Shown: piece after piece, positions 24,295-33,093 of the stretch
Layout of the letters: each line of letters begins with the position of its first letter
How positions within the stretch are numbered: the stretch's first letter is position 1
Assembly: GCA_016719535.1 (NCBI GenBank)
Contig: JADJYX010000041.1
Coordinates: 310,001 to 374,000 of the forward strand
Direction: 5' to 3'
DNA: 64,000 bases
From: Rubrivivax sp.
GTDB taxonomy: Bacteria; Pseudomonadota; Gammaproteobacteria; Burkholderiales; Burkholderiaceae_C
Notes under the pieces: generated by a model
Databases searched by the model: none
Told to the model about the DNA's origin: nothing
Seen by the model: only the letters and a program-made list of their open reading frames with translations
Translations under genes and position numbers: made by a program

Positions 24295-26772
24295 ATGACC
24301 ACCATCACCGAACCCGTCGCCCCTGTCGCCGCCCCCCTCGCCGGCCCTGCGCCGGCACAGCGCGAATGGCGCTTCGCCGTGCAGGGCATGACCTGTGCCT
24401 CCTGCGCGGCGCGCGTCGAGAAGGCCTTGCGCAAGCTGCCGGGCGTGGCCGACGCCACCGTCAATCTGGCGACCGAGCAGGCGCAGGTGACGGCGGCCGC
24501 CGAGCTCGGGCTCGACCGCCTGACCGCCGCCGTCGAGCAGGCCGGCTATGCGGTGCCGGCGCAGGCGTGGCAACTGCGCATCGAGGGCATGACCTGCGCC
24601 TCGTGCGTGGCGCGCGTCGAGAAGGCCTTGCGCAAGGTGCCGGGCGTGACCATGGCCAGCGTCAACCTGGCCACCGAGACCGCCAGCGTCGCCACCCGCG
24701 GCGGGGCCGACGGCGTGGCGCCGCTGCTGGCGGCGGTGGCCAGGGCCGGCTACCAGGCGAGCGTGGTGGTCGACCGCGAGGCGCCGCCGCCCGCGGCCAC
24801 CGAAGCACCGACCTGGCCGCTGTGGGTGGCCGGCGCGCTGTCGCTGCCGCTGGTGCTGCCGATGGTGGCGCTGCTGTGGGGCAGCCACTGGATGCTGCCG
24901 GCGTGGCTGCAGTTCGTGCTCGCCACGCCGGTGCAGTTCGGATTCGGCTGGCGCTTCTACCGCGCCGGCTGGAAGGCGCTGCGCGCCGGCAGCGGCAACA
25001 TGGACCTGCTGGTGGCCCTGGGCACCAGCGCCGCCTATGGCCTGAGCCTGTACGAATGGCTGCGCCCCGGGGCCGAGGCCATGCCGCACCTGTATTTCGA
25101 GGCCTCGGCGGTGGTCATCACGCTGGTCATGCTGGGCAAGTGGCTGGAGGCGCGCGCCAAGCGCCAGACCACGGCGGCGATCCGCGCGCTGCAGGCACTG
25201 CGCCCCGAGACCGCGCGCGTGCGCCGCGACGGGGTCGACGTCGACCTGCCGCTGGCCGAGGTGCGCGTCGGCGACCTCGTGGTCGTGCGTCCCGGCGAGC
25301 GGCTGCCGGTCGACGGCGAGGTGGTCGAGGGCGCGAGCGAGGTCGACGAATCGCTGATCACCGGCGAGAGCCTGCCGGTGTCGCGCCAGCTCGGCGACCG
25401 CGTCACCGGCGGCGCCGTCAATGGCGAGGGCCTGCTGCTGCTGCGCACGCGCGCGGTGGGCGCCGAGAGCACGCTGTCGCGCATCGTGCGGCTGGTCGAA
25501 TCGGCGCAGGCGAAGAAGGCGCCGATCCAGCGCCTGGTCGACCAGGTGAGCGCGGTCTTCGTGCCGGTGGTGATCGGCATCGCCGTCATCACGGGGCTGG
25601 GCTGGGGGCTGATTGGCGGCCAGTGGCAGCAGGGCTTGCTGAATGCGGTGGCGGTGCTCGTCATCGCCTGCCCCTGCGCGCTGGGGCTGGCCACGCCGGC
25701 GGCCATCATGGCCGGCACCGGCGTGGCGGCGCGGCGCGGCATCCTGATCCAGGATGCGCAGGCGCTGGAACTGGCGCACCGCATCGGCGTTGTCGCCTTC
25801 GACAAGACGGGCACGCTGACCGAGGGCAGGCCGCGGGTGGTGGCGACGCAGGCCGCCGACGGCGACGTCGCGGCGCTGCTGCGACGCGCAGCCGCGCTGC
25901 AGGCCGGCAGCGAACACCCGCTGGCGCGCGCCGTGACGCAGGCCGCGCGCGAGCAGGGCCTGGCGGTACCGGCGGCAGCGGACACGCGTGCGGTGGCCGG
26001 CCGCGGCATCGAAGGCCGTGTCGAGGGCGTGGCGCTGAAGCTGGGCAGCGCGCGCTGGATGGACGAGCTCGGCGTCGACCGCAGCGCGCTGGCCGCTGCC
26101 GCGGCATCGCTGCAAGGCGAAGGGCGCACGGTGTCCTGGCTGGCCGCCGCCGACGCCGGGGCGCCGCCGCGTGCCGTCGGCCTGCTGGCCTTCGGCGATA
26201 CGCTCAAGCCCACGGCGGCTGCGGCGGTGCGCCGCCTGCACGCGCTGGGCGTGCGCACCGTGCTCGTCAGCGGCGACAACCGCGGCGCCGCGCAGGCGGT
26301 GGCGGCGCAACTCGGCATCGACGACGTGCGCGCCGAGGTGCTGCCGCAGGACAAGGCCGCGGTGGTGGCAGCGCTGCACGATCAGGCCGCGGTGGTGGCG
26401 ATGGTCGGCGACGGCATCAATGACGCGCCGGCGCTGGCCGCGGCCGATGTCGGCATCGCGATGGCCACGGGCACGGATGTGGCCATGCACGCCGCCGGCG
26501 TGACGCTGATGCGCGGCGACCCGGCGCTGGTGGCCGAGGCGATCGAGCTGTCGCGCGCCACCACGGCCAAGATCCGCCAGAACCTGTTCTGGGCCTTCGG
26601 CTACAACGTCATCGGCATTCCGCTGGCGGCCTTCGGGCTGCTCAACCCGGTGATCGCCGGCGCGGCCATGGCCTTCAGCAGCGTCAGCGTGGTGACCAAT
26701 GCGCTGCTGCTGCAGCGCCGGGGCCCCCGGGCGCAGGCGTCCCCGTCCCAGGCGCGCGAGGTGCAGGCATGA
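24295..26772 (+). CDS. copA: Copper-exporting P1B-type ATPase
   Basis: An 825-residue inner-membrane copper(I) exporter. Two N-terminal HMA domains carry CASC at residues 34-37 and 101-104 (each in GMTCASC). Membrane helices follow, then the actuator motif TGES in DESLITGESLPVS. The ion-binding CPC (Cys459, Cys461) sits in VLVIACPCALGLATPAA. The phosphorylation site is DKTGTLTEG with Asp503, and the hinge is GDGINDAPAL. These are the P1B-1 hallmarks. An upstream GTG at 24274 is in frame but lies inside the promoter, so ATG 24295 is taken. The stop overlaps cueR by four bases (ATGA). No Shine-Dalgarno is expected if the mRNA is leaderless. Confidence 0.95.
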   Translation: MTTITEPVAPVAAPLAGPAPAQREWRFAVQGMTCASCAARVEKALRKLPGVADATVNLATEQAQVTAAAELGLDRLTAAVEQAGYAVPAQAWQLRIEGMTCASCVARVEKALRKVPGVTMASVNLATETASVATRGGADGVAPLLAAVARAGYQASVVVDREAPPPAATEAPTWPLWVAGALSLPLVLPMVALLWGSHWMLPAWLQFVLATPVQFGFGWRFYRAGWKALRAGSGNMDLLVALGTSAAYGLSLYEWLRPGAEAMPHLYFEASAVVITLVMLGKWLEARAKRQTTAAIRALQALRPETARVRRDGVDVDLPLAEVRVGDLVVVRPGERLPVDGEVVEGASEVDESLITGESLPVSRQLGDRVTGGAVNGEGLLLLRTRAVGAESTLSRIVRLVESAQAKKAPIQRLVDQVSAVFVPVVIGIAVITGLGWGLIGGQWQQGLLNAVAVLVIACPCALGLATPAAIMAGTGVAARRGILIQDAQALELAHRIGVVAFDKTGTLTEGRPRVVATQAADGDVAALLRRAAALQAGSEHPLARAVTQAAREQGLAVPAAADTRAVAGRGIEGRVEGVALKLGSARWMDELGVDRSALAAAAASLQGEGRTVSWLAAADAGAPPRAVGLLAFGDTLKPTAAAAVRRLHALGVRTVLVSGDNRGAAQAVAAQLGIDDVRAEVLPQDKAAVVAALHDQAAVVAMVGDGINDAPALAAADVGIAMATGTDVAMHAAGVTLMRGDPALVAEAIELSRATTAKIRQNLFWAFGYNVIGIPLAAFGLLNPVIAGAAMAFSSVSVVTNALLLQRRGPRAQASPSQAREVQA

Positions 26773-27269
26773 ACATCGGCGAGGCCGCCGAACGATCGGG
26801 CGTTTCGGCCAAGATGGTGCGACACTACGAATCGCTCGGCCTGCTCACCCAGGTCGCCCGTACGGAGTCGGGCTACCGGCAATATGGGCCGGCCGAGGTG
26901 CACACCCTGCGCTTCATCCGGCGCGCGCGCGAGCTCGGCTTCTCGATGGCCGAGATCGCCGACCTGCTCAAGCTGTGGCAGAACCGGCGTCGCGCCAGCG
27001 CCGATGTGAAGCGCATCGCCCAGGTGCACGTGGTCGATCTCGACCGGCGCATCGCCGAGATGACCAGCATGCGGCGCACGCTCGAGACCCTGATGCACTG
27101 TTGTCAGGGTGACGGGCGGCCCGAGTGCCCCATCCTCGACGAACTGGCCGACCCCGAAAGGTCGCCGCTGCCGTCCGTCACCAGGGTGAAGAAGCAGTCA
27201 CCATCCGAACCCGCACGGCGCCCACCGGCAAGGCAGGGCCCTGCAGCACCGAGGTCCTCCAGGCCATGA
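26769..27269 (+). CDS. cueR: MerR-family copper efflux regulator
   Basis: A 166-residue MerR-family activator. The winged helix-turn-helix is at residues 1-70 (MNIGEAAERSGVSAKMVRHY, GYRQYGPAEV), then the dimerisation helix. The metal loop CCQGDGRPECPIL has Cys112 and Cys120, the same positions that bind Cu(I) in E. coli CueR. It should repress, then with copper activate, the copZ and copA promoters by untwisting their 19-bp spacers. Unusual is a tail of about 35 residues after the normal end (ERSPLPSVTRVKK onward, rich in Pro, Arg and Ser). It overlaps copA by four bases and its own stop overlaps the next start (ATGA), so all three genes are coupled. Confidence 0.92.
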   Translation: MNIGEAAERSGVSAKMVRHYESLGLLTQVARTESGYRQYGPAEVHTLRFIRRARELGFSMAEIADLLKLWQNRRRASADVKRIAQVHVVDLDRRIAEMTSMRRTLETLMHCCQGDGRPECPILDELADPERSPLPSVTRVKKQSPSEPARRPPARQGPAAPRSSRP

Positions 27270-27757
27270 GCATCGAAGCCACCTCCGCCCACATCGTCAC
27301 CATCCGCCGCCAGGGCGTGGTCGAGGGCTACCAGCTGCGCATCAACGGCGGCGGCCCCGGCCTGTCGAAATTCTTCGCCGCGCGCAAGCTCGGCGGCGCC
27401 GACAAGGCCTTGCGCGCCGCCCGCCGCACGGCGCGCGAGATGGGTCTGCCCAAGACGCGCCGGCGCGGCGGCAGCGAGCCCGGCCGGCTGCTGAGCACCA
27501 GCCGTACGCCGGCCGCCGGCGTGCGCTTCGAGTGGACGCCGTTCGCGCTGCGCACCGTGCTGTATGTGGTGGCCACCTGGCGCGGCCGCAACGGCCGCCC
27601 CTGCAGCACACGCTTCTCGGTCGACCGCCATGGCGTCGAGGGTGCGCTGGACCTGGCGATCGCGCGCCGCACCTCCTGCGGCGCGCCGATGCCCGATCGT
27701 GCCGCGCTGCTGAAGGCGCTGCGCAAGGTGCATCGGGCCGGGCCGCCGCCGGCCTGA
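27266..27757 (+). CDS. Small basic protein with possible AP2-like DNA-binding repeats
   Basis: A 163-residue basic protein whose start codon overlaps the cueR stop. Two parts look alike in outline. In residues 10-55 a strand-rich stretch (IVTIRRQGVVEGYQLRING) is followed by a helix (ADKALRAARRTAREMGLP). In residues 82-140 GVRFEWTPF and strands are followed by a helix (GVEGALDLAIARRT). Three strands plus a helix resembles the AP2/integrase-arm DNA-binding fold, which also occurs in bacterial and phage proteins. I do not recognise a named family. Coupling to cueR suggests copper-linked expression. Function unknown. Confidence 0.6.
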   Translation: MSIEATSAHIVTIRRQGVVEGYQLRINGGGPGLSKFFAARKLGGADKALRAARRTAREMGLPKTRRRGGSEPGRLLSTSRTPAAGVRFEWTPFALRTVLYVVATWRGRNGRPCSTRFSVDRHGVEGALDLAIARRTSCGAPMPDRAALLKALRKVHRAGPPPA

Positions 27758-27789
27758 GGAACGCGGGGGCCGCCGCAGCGGCACCGTCG

Positions 27790-28593
27790 TCACACCATCA
27801 CCATGCCGCCGTCGAGCAGCAGCGACTGCCCCGTCATGCCGCGGCTCTCGGCGGACCCGAGGTAGACCGCCAGGCTGGCGATCTCCTCGGGCTGCAGGAA
27901 GCGCTTGAGCGGCACGCGGTTGCGACCGTTTTCCAGCACCGTCTCGAAGGGCAGGCCCAGGATGCGGGCGTGCGCCTCGAATTCGCCCAGCATGTCGGTC
28001 TGCACGAAGCCCGGACAGATGGCATTCACGGTGACGCCGAAGCCGCCCATCTCGAGTGCAGCGCAACGCGTCAGCCCCACCAGCGCATGCTTGCTGGCGT
28101 TGTAGGCGCTCTGGTTCATCGAGCCCCACTTGCCGGCGGTCGACGCGATATTGACCACCTGCCCGGCGCGGCGCTGCTGCATGTGGCGCAGCACCAGCTG
28201 CAGCACGTGGAAGGCGCCATAGACGTTGACGCGCATGACGCGGTCGAAGGCCTCGGGCTCGGTGTCGACCAGCCGCGCCGCGTGGTAGACGCCGGCGTTG
28301 TTGACCAGCACGTCGACCTGGCCCATCGCCGCGATCGCGGCGTCGACCATCGCCTGCACCGCGGCGCGATCGCTCACGTCGCAGACCTGCACGTGCGCCT
28401 TGGCGCCGGCCCCGTGCGCCAGCGCCTGCGTCTGTTCGAGTGCCTCGCGCTTCGTCGCCACCAGGACGAGCTCGGCACCTTCGGCCGCATAGGCCAGCGC
28501 GATGGCGCGACCGATGCCGCGGCTGGCGCCGGTGATCAGCGCATGGCGGCCGGCAAGACGGCCGGGGCGGGGGACGGTTTCTGACGCGGCCAT
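27790..28593 (-). CDS. Short-chain dehydrogenase/reductase
   Basis: A 267-residue classical SDR. The cofactor site TGASRGIGRAIA is at residues 21-32, NNAG at about 97, the catalytic serine in IASTAG, and YNASK gives the tyrosine and lysine. The C-terminal region with MTGQSLLLDGGMVMV is typical of 3-hydroxybutyrate- and 3-oxoacyl-reductase-like members; substrate unknown. The ATG at 28593 has GGAGC upstream; earlier in-frame starts add an unrelated proline-rich tail. It converges with the AP2-like gene (32 bases) and diverges from the beta-propeller lipoprotein. Confidence 0.88.
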   Translation of the reverse strand: MAASETVPRPGRLAGRHALITGASRGIGRAIALAYAAEGAELVLVATKREALEQTQALAHGAGAKAHVQVCDVSDRAAVQAMVDAAIAAMGQVDVLVNNAGVYHAARLVDTEPEAFDRVMRVNVYGAFHVLQLVLRHMQQRRAGQVVNIASTAGKWGSMNQSAYNASKHALVGLTRCAALEMGGFGVTVNAICPGFVQTDMLGEFEAHARILGLPFETVLENGRNRVPLKRFLQPEEIASLAVYLGSAESRGMTGQSLLLDGGMVMV

Positions 28594-28686
28594 GCAGGGT
28601 GCTCCGGGCGGGGGTGGCGGCGCGGTGGCCGGTGCGCTGGGTTGTAGCACCGCCGGTCCCGGCAGCACCCGTCCATCGGATGCCGG

Positions 28687-28715
28687 TTGACAATGGCAAG
28701 GGTGTGGAATAATGT
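28687..28715 (+). promoter_or_regulatory. Near-consensus sigma-70 promoter of the beta-propeller gene
   Basis: TTGACA (28687-28692), a 17-base spacer and TAATGT (28710-28715) match the housekeeping consensus closely, which is rare in so GC-rich a sequence. An inverted repeat GTGTGG (28702-28707) and CCACAC (28717-28722) brackets the -10 element and could be an operator. The gene start is at 28747, with AGGGA seven bases upstream. Confidence 0.7.
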
Positions 28716-28746
28716 CCCACACATCGACAGCAGGCAGGGATCCACC

Positions 28747-30777
28747 ATGTCATTCCCCCGTCCCCCGATCCGCACCCGCCCGCGGCGCCTGGCGCTGCCG
28801 TCACTGGCGGGGATGGCGCTCGCCCTCGTCGCCGCGGCGCTGCTGGCCGCCTGCGGCGGTGGCGGCAGCACCGACGCCGGCACGCCGCCGCCGGTGCACA
28901 ACGACGCCGCCATCGCCACCGCGCGCAGCGGCGAACTGCTGGGCTATGTGCGCCAGCGCCTGCAGCAACGCGGCCCGCAGGGCGCGGTGGCGGACCTGGC
29001 CAACGCACCGGGCTGGTTCCAGACCACGGTCAGCGCCAGCGGCAATGTGTCGCGCAGCGGCACCGTCGTGCAGGAGGCCGGGGTCGATGAAGAAAACCTG
29101 CTCAAGACCGACGGCACGCGCCTGTATGCGTTGCAGCCGCTGGCATCGACCGGCCAGCCCGGCAGCGCCTATGCGCGCTTGCAGGTCTACGCGCCGGGTG
29201 CCGCCGGCCGCCCGCAGCCGCTGGGCCAGGCCACATTGACCAGCGGCGACGGCGCCTGGATGGTCACGCGCGGCCTGCTGATCGCCGACGACCTGCCGCG
29301 CCTGGCGGTGGTGGCCGAAAGCACCGCGGGCGGCTTCGGCGAGCCCTGCCCGCCGGGCATGGCCTGCCTGACTGCCTTGCTGCCCTATGTGCCGCAGCAG
29401 CCGCGCCTGCACGTGCACCTGCTCGACGCCGGCCAGCCCTCAGCCCTGCCCACGCCCGAGCGGCTCGAGATCGACGGCCGCCTCATCGGCTCGCGCCAGA
29501 TCGGCCGCATGCTGTACCTGGTGGCGTCGCACGTGCCGCAGCTGGCCTTCGACCAGCTGCCGGCCAGCGCCAGCATGGCCGATCGACAGGCCGCGCTCGA
29601 CCGGCTGACGGCGGCCGACGTGCTGCCGAAGATCCGCGTCAACGGCGGCCCGGCGCAGCCGCTGGTGGCCGAAACCGACTGCTGGCTGCAGCCGGCCAAT
29701 GCGTCGACCCAGGTCGCGGTGACCACCGTCACCGCCATCGACCTCGGCTCGCCGGCCTGGGCGCGCACGAGCCGCTGCTTCGTCGGCGGCACCGAGGCGC
29801 TGTACCTGTCGCCGGCCAGCCTCTACCTGGCCACCACGCGCCAGGACGTGCAGACGCTGGCCAACGGCCGCGTGGCCTTCGCACCCGAGATGCGCACCGA
29901 CCTGCACAAATTTGCCATCGCCGGCAGCAGCGTCGCCTACCGCGCCAGCGGCAGCGTCAACGGCCACCTGGGCTGGGACCGCGAGCGCGCGCCCTACCGC
30001 CTGAGCGAGCACCACGGTGACCTGCGCGTGCTGACCTTCACCGGCACGCTGGGCTGGCTTTCGGCGGCGGATGCCGGCAGCGTGGCCCCGTCACCCGCCA
30101 CGCTGACGGTGCTGCGCGAGGGGCCCAACGCCACGCTGCAGACGGTCGCCACGCTGCCCAATGCACAGCGCCCGGCGCCCATCGGCAAGCCCGGCGAGCA
30201 GGTCTATGCCGTGCGCTTTGCGGGTGACCGCGCCTATGTCGTCACCTTCCGCCAGGTCGATCCGCTCTATGTGCTGGACCTGTCCAGCCCGGCCGATCCG
30301 CGCACCGCCGGCGAGCTGCAGGTGCCGGGCTTCTCCGACTGGCTGTATCCGCTGGACGGCGGCCTGCTGTTCGGCGTCGGCAAGGACGCCAGCGAGCGCG
30401 GCGAGGTGCTGGGCGTGAAGGTCGCGCTCTTCGACGTGCGCGACGCCGCCCGCCCGACGCTGCTGGACAGCCGCCGCTTCGGCAGCCGCGGCAGCGTCAC
30501 CGCGCTCGACTACAGCGCGCAGGGCCTGGCGCTGCAGGTCGACGGTGCCACCACGCGGCTGGCGCTGCCGATGCTGCTGACGCAGGCCGACGGCATCGGC
30601 CCGCCGCTGCAGCAGGTGCAGCGCTTCGACGTCGACAGCGCCACCCGCAGCCTGGCCGCCAGGCCGGCCATCGAGCTCGGCAGCGGCTGGGCCGACATCA
30701 GCGGCGTGCGCGGCCTGCTGCTGGGCCACCAGCTGCACCTGCTGCGCGACGGCCTGCTGCAGACCTGGGACTGGTAG
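28747..30777 (+). CDS. Lipoprotein with beta-propeller domain (PF09826-type)
   Basis: A 676-residue secreted protein. After a basic N-terminus, a hydrophobic stretch ends in a lipobox (ALLAAC at about residues 33-38) followed by a Gly run. It should therefore be a lipoprotein anchored in the outer or inner membrane facing the periplasm or outside. The mature part matches the beta-propeller domain family PF09826: VQEAGVDEENLLKTDGTRLY near residue 115 (usual motif VDEADxVKTDG), then repeating blades, ending LLGHQLHLLRDGLLQTWDW. Function of the family is unknown; roles in adhesion or proteolysis are guesses. ATG 28747 is preferred for its AGGGA site and position after a strong promoter. Confidence 0.85.
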   Translation: MSFPRPPIRTRPRRLALPSLAGMALALVAAALLAACGGGGSTDAGTPPPVHNDAAIATARSGELLGYVRQRLQQRGPQGAVADLANAPGWFQTTVSASGNVSRSGTVVQEAGVDEENLLKTDGTRLYALQPLASTGQPGSAYARLQVYAPGAAGRPQPLGQATLTSGDGAWMVTRGLLIADDLPRLAVVAESTAGGFGEPCPPGMACLTALLPYVPQQPRLHVHLLDAGQPSALPTPERLEIDGRLIGSRQIGRMLYLVASHVPQLAFDQLPASASMADRQAALDRLTAADVLPKIRVNGGPAQPLVAETDCWLQPANASTQVAVTTVTAIDLGSPAWARTSRCFVGGTEALYLSPASLYLATTRQDVQTLANGRVAFAPEMRTDLHKFAIAGSSVAYRASGSVNGHLGWDRERAPYRLSEHHGDLRVLTFTGTLGWLSAADAGSVAPSPATLTVLREGPNATLQTVATLPNAQRPAPIGKPGEQVYAVRFAGDRAYVVTFRQVDPLYVLDLSSPADPRTAGELQVPGFSDWLYPLDGGLLFGVGKDASERGEVLGVKVALFDVRDAARPTLLDSRRFGSRGSVTALDYSAQGLALQVDGATTRLALPMLLTQADGIGPPLQQVQRFDVDSATRSLAARPAIELGSGWADISGVRGLLLGHQLHLLRDGLLQTWDW

Positions 30778-30851
30778 CCGCGCAGTGCCGCAGCCGCGGC
30801 CTGCGGCGCTGCAGGCCGCGCACGCCAGGGTGGGTGCTATGCTGATCCGGC

Positions 30852-31832
30852 ATGTCCGCGGAACCAGCGCCAACTTCCCTGACGCGGGCACCGCGCCCCG
30901 GCATCGCGGGCCGCGTGCACCGGGCGCTGCACGAGCGCACCGCCCACCTGAGCCCGACGATGCGCGCACTGCTGTGGAGCATGGGCGCGGGTCTTCTCTT
31001 CAGCGTGCTCAATGCCATCGCGCGCACGCTGACGCAGCACCTGCACCCGATGGAGGCGCAATTCCTGCGCTACCTGTTCGGCGTGGCGGTGATGCTGCCA
31101 CTGGTGGCGCGCGCGGGCCTGGCGGCCTACAGGCCGCAGCGCATCGGCGGGCAGTTCCTGCGCGGCGCCGTGCATGCGCTGGGCCTGATGCTGTGGTTTA
31201 GCGCGCTGCCGAAGATCCCGCTGGCCGACATGACGGCCATCGGCTTCACCGGACCGATCTTCATCATGATCGGCGCCTGGCTGTTCCTGTCCGAACCGAT
31301 GCGCTGGGAGCGCTGGCTGGCCACCGGCATCGGCTTTGCCGGCATGCTGGTGGTGCTGGGCCCGAAATTTGCCGGCTCGGGCGTGCAGGCCGGCTGGTGG
31401 CACCTGGTGATGCTGGCCTCGGCTCCGGTGTTCGCCGCCTCCTACCTGCTGACCAAGGCGCTGACGCGCAGCGAGACGACCGAGGTCATCGTCTTCTGGC
31501 AGGCGCTGACGGTCACGGCGTTCAGCCTGCCGCTGGCGCTGCCGGTGTGGCAGTGGCCCAGTGCCTGGCAGTGGGCGGGCTTTGCCGTCTGCGGGCTGCT
31601 GGGTACCTTCGGTCACTACTGCCTGACGCGCTCGTACCGCCAGGCCGACATCTCGGCCACGCAGTCGGTCAAGTTTCTCGACCTCATCTGGGCCTCGTTG
31701 CTGGGGCTGGCCGTCTTCGGCGACATCCCCACCCTCAGCACCCTGATCGGCGGCGCCATCATCAGCGCCGCCACCATCTGGCTGGCGCGGCGCGAGTCGC
31801 GCGCCCTCTCGCGCATGGACAGCGAACCGTGA
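30852..31832 (+). CDS. DMT-superfamily (EamA) transporter
   Basis: A 326-residue inner-membrane protein with ten predicted helices in two EamA halves (about residues 35-170 and 180-315). Motifs include LWFSALPKIPLADMTAIGFT and, in the second half, SYRQADISATQSVKFLDLIW, both typical of the drug/metabolite transporter superfamily. Such proteins usually export amino acids, nucleosides or other metabolites. The N-terminal 35 residues are hydrophilic. Its stop overlaps the GTG start of the following MFS gene (GTGA), so the two transporters are translationally coupled. Confidence 0.88.
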   Translation: MSAEPAPTSLTRAPRPGIAGRVHRALHERTAHLSPTMRALLWSMGAGLLFSVLNAIARTLTQHLHPMEAQFLRYLFGVAVMLPLVARAGLAAYRPQRIGGQFLRGAVHALGLMLWFSALPKIPLADMTAIGFTGPIFIMIGAWLFLSEPMRWERWLATGIGFAGMLVVLGPKFAGSGVQAGWWHLVMLASAPVFAASYLLTKALTRSETTEVIVFWQALTVTAFSLPLALPVWQWPSAWQWAGFAVCGLLGTFGHYCLTRSYRQADISATQSVKFLDLIWASLLGLAVFGDIPTLSTLIGGAIISAATIWLARRESRALSRMDSEP

Positions 31833-33073
31833 CCGCCACCCACGCCCCCGACTCCCGCTACGCCTGGACGCGGCTGATGGTCACGCTGCTGGCGATGACC
31901 ATCGGGTCGAGCGCCATGTATGTGGTGTCGGTCGTGCTGCCGGCGGTGCAGGCCGAATTCGGCGTCGCGCGGGCCGATGCGTCGATGCCCTATACGGCGA
32001 TGATGATCGGCTTCGGCCTGGGCGGCATCTGGATGGGTCGCCTGGCCGACCGCCATGGCGTGATGCGGCCGCTGCTCATCGGCGCCGCGGGCCTGGCCGG
32101 CGGCTTCGTCGTCGCCGGCGCCTCGGGCGGCATCGGCACCTTCAGCCTGTGGCACGGGCTGCTGCTGGGCTTCTTCGGATCGTCGGCGACCTTTGCGCCG
32201 CTGGTGGCCGATACCTCGCTGTGGTTCGTGCGCCGGCGCGGCATCGCGGTGGCCATCTGCGCCAGCGGCAACTATGTCGCCGGCGCCGTCTGGCCGCCCA
32301 TCGTGCAGCATTTCGTCGAAACCCAGGGCTGGCGCGCCACCTATACCGGCCTGGGCCTGTTCTGCGCCGTCACGCTGCCGCTGCTGGCGCTGCTGATGCG
32401 CCCGCGGCCGCCGGCGGCGCAGCAGGCCCCCGCGGCCACGCGGCTGGGCGCGGTGCCGTCGAACCGGCCCTTCGGACTGAGCCTCAACCAGGCGCAGGTG
32501 CTGCTGTGCATCGCCGGCACCGCCTGCTGCGTGGCGATGGCGATGCCGCAGGTGCACATCGTCGCCTACTGCAGCGACCTCGGCTTCGGCGCCGCGCGCG
32601 GCGCCGAGATGCTGAGCCTGATGCTGGCCTGCGGCATCGTCAGCCGGCTGGTGTCGGGCGTTATCTGCGACCGCATCGGCGGCCTGCGCACGCTGCTGCT
32701 GGGAAGCTTCCTGCAGGGCGTGGCGCTGCTGCTGTTCCTGCCCTTCGACGGCCTGGTGTCGCTGTATGTGATCTCGGCGCTGTTCGGGCTCTTCCAGGGC
32801 GGCATCGTGCCCAGCTACGCGATCATCGTGCGCGAGCACTTTCCGCCCGCCGAGGCCGGCGCGCGCGTGGGCACGGTCATCATGTTCACGCTCTTCGGCA
32901 TGGCGCTGGGGGGCTGGATGTCGGGCAAGGTGTTCGACCTCACCGGCAGCTACGAGGCGGCCTTCGTCAACGGCATCGCCTGGAACCTGCTCAACCTGTC
33001 GATCGCCGTCTTCCTGCTGCGGCGCACGCTGCGCCAGCCGCCGGCGCTGCCGCCGCGGGCCGCCGCGGCTTGA
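31829..33073 (+). CDS. Major facilitator superfamily transporter
   Basis: A 414-residue protein with twelve predicted membrane helices. The MFS loop motif between helices 2 and 3 is present as GGIWMGRLADRHGVMRPLLI, with a second copy-like motif SRLVSGVICDRIGGLRTLLL in the C-terminal half. It resembles the oxalate/formate and monocarboxylate-type antiporters of the family, but the substrate is not predictable. The start is GTG at 31829, overlapping the DMT transporter stop. It converges with the polyamine-type permease gene, leaving 20 bases. Confidence 0.88.
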   Translation: MTATHAPDSRYAWTRLMVTLLAMTIGSSAMYVVSVVLPAVQAEFGVARADASMPYTAMMIGFGLGGIWMGRLADRHGVMRPLLIGAAGLAGGFVVAGASGGIGTFSLWHGLLLGFFGSSATFAPLVADTSLWFVRRRGIAVAICASGNYVAGAVWPPIVQHFVETQGWRATYTGLGLFCAVTLPLLALLMRPRPPAAQQAPAATRLGAVPSNRPFGLSLNQAQVLLCIAGTACCVAMAMPQVHIVAYCSDLGFGAARGAEMLSLMLACGIVSRLVSGVICDRIGGLRTLLLGSFLQGVALLLFLPFDGLVSLYVISALFGLFQGGIVPSYAIIVREHFPPAEAGARVGTVIMFTLFGMALGGWMSGKVFDLTGSYEAAFVNGIAWNLLNLSIAVFLLRRTLRQPPALPPRAAAA

Positions 33074-33093
33074 CGACGGGCTCTGTGCCCGGC

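Noticed and set aside
22393..26490. Minus-strand frame of more than 1300 codons spanning copA
   Set aside because: Only its last 496 codons (the M81 peptidase) are supported. The rest is antisense to copA and low-complexity.
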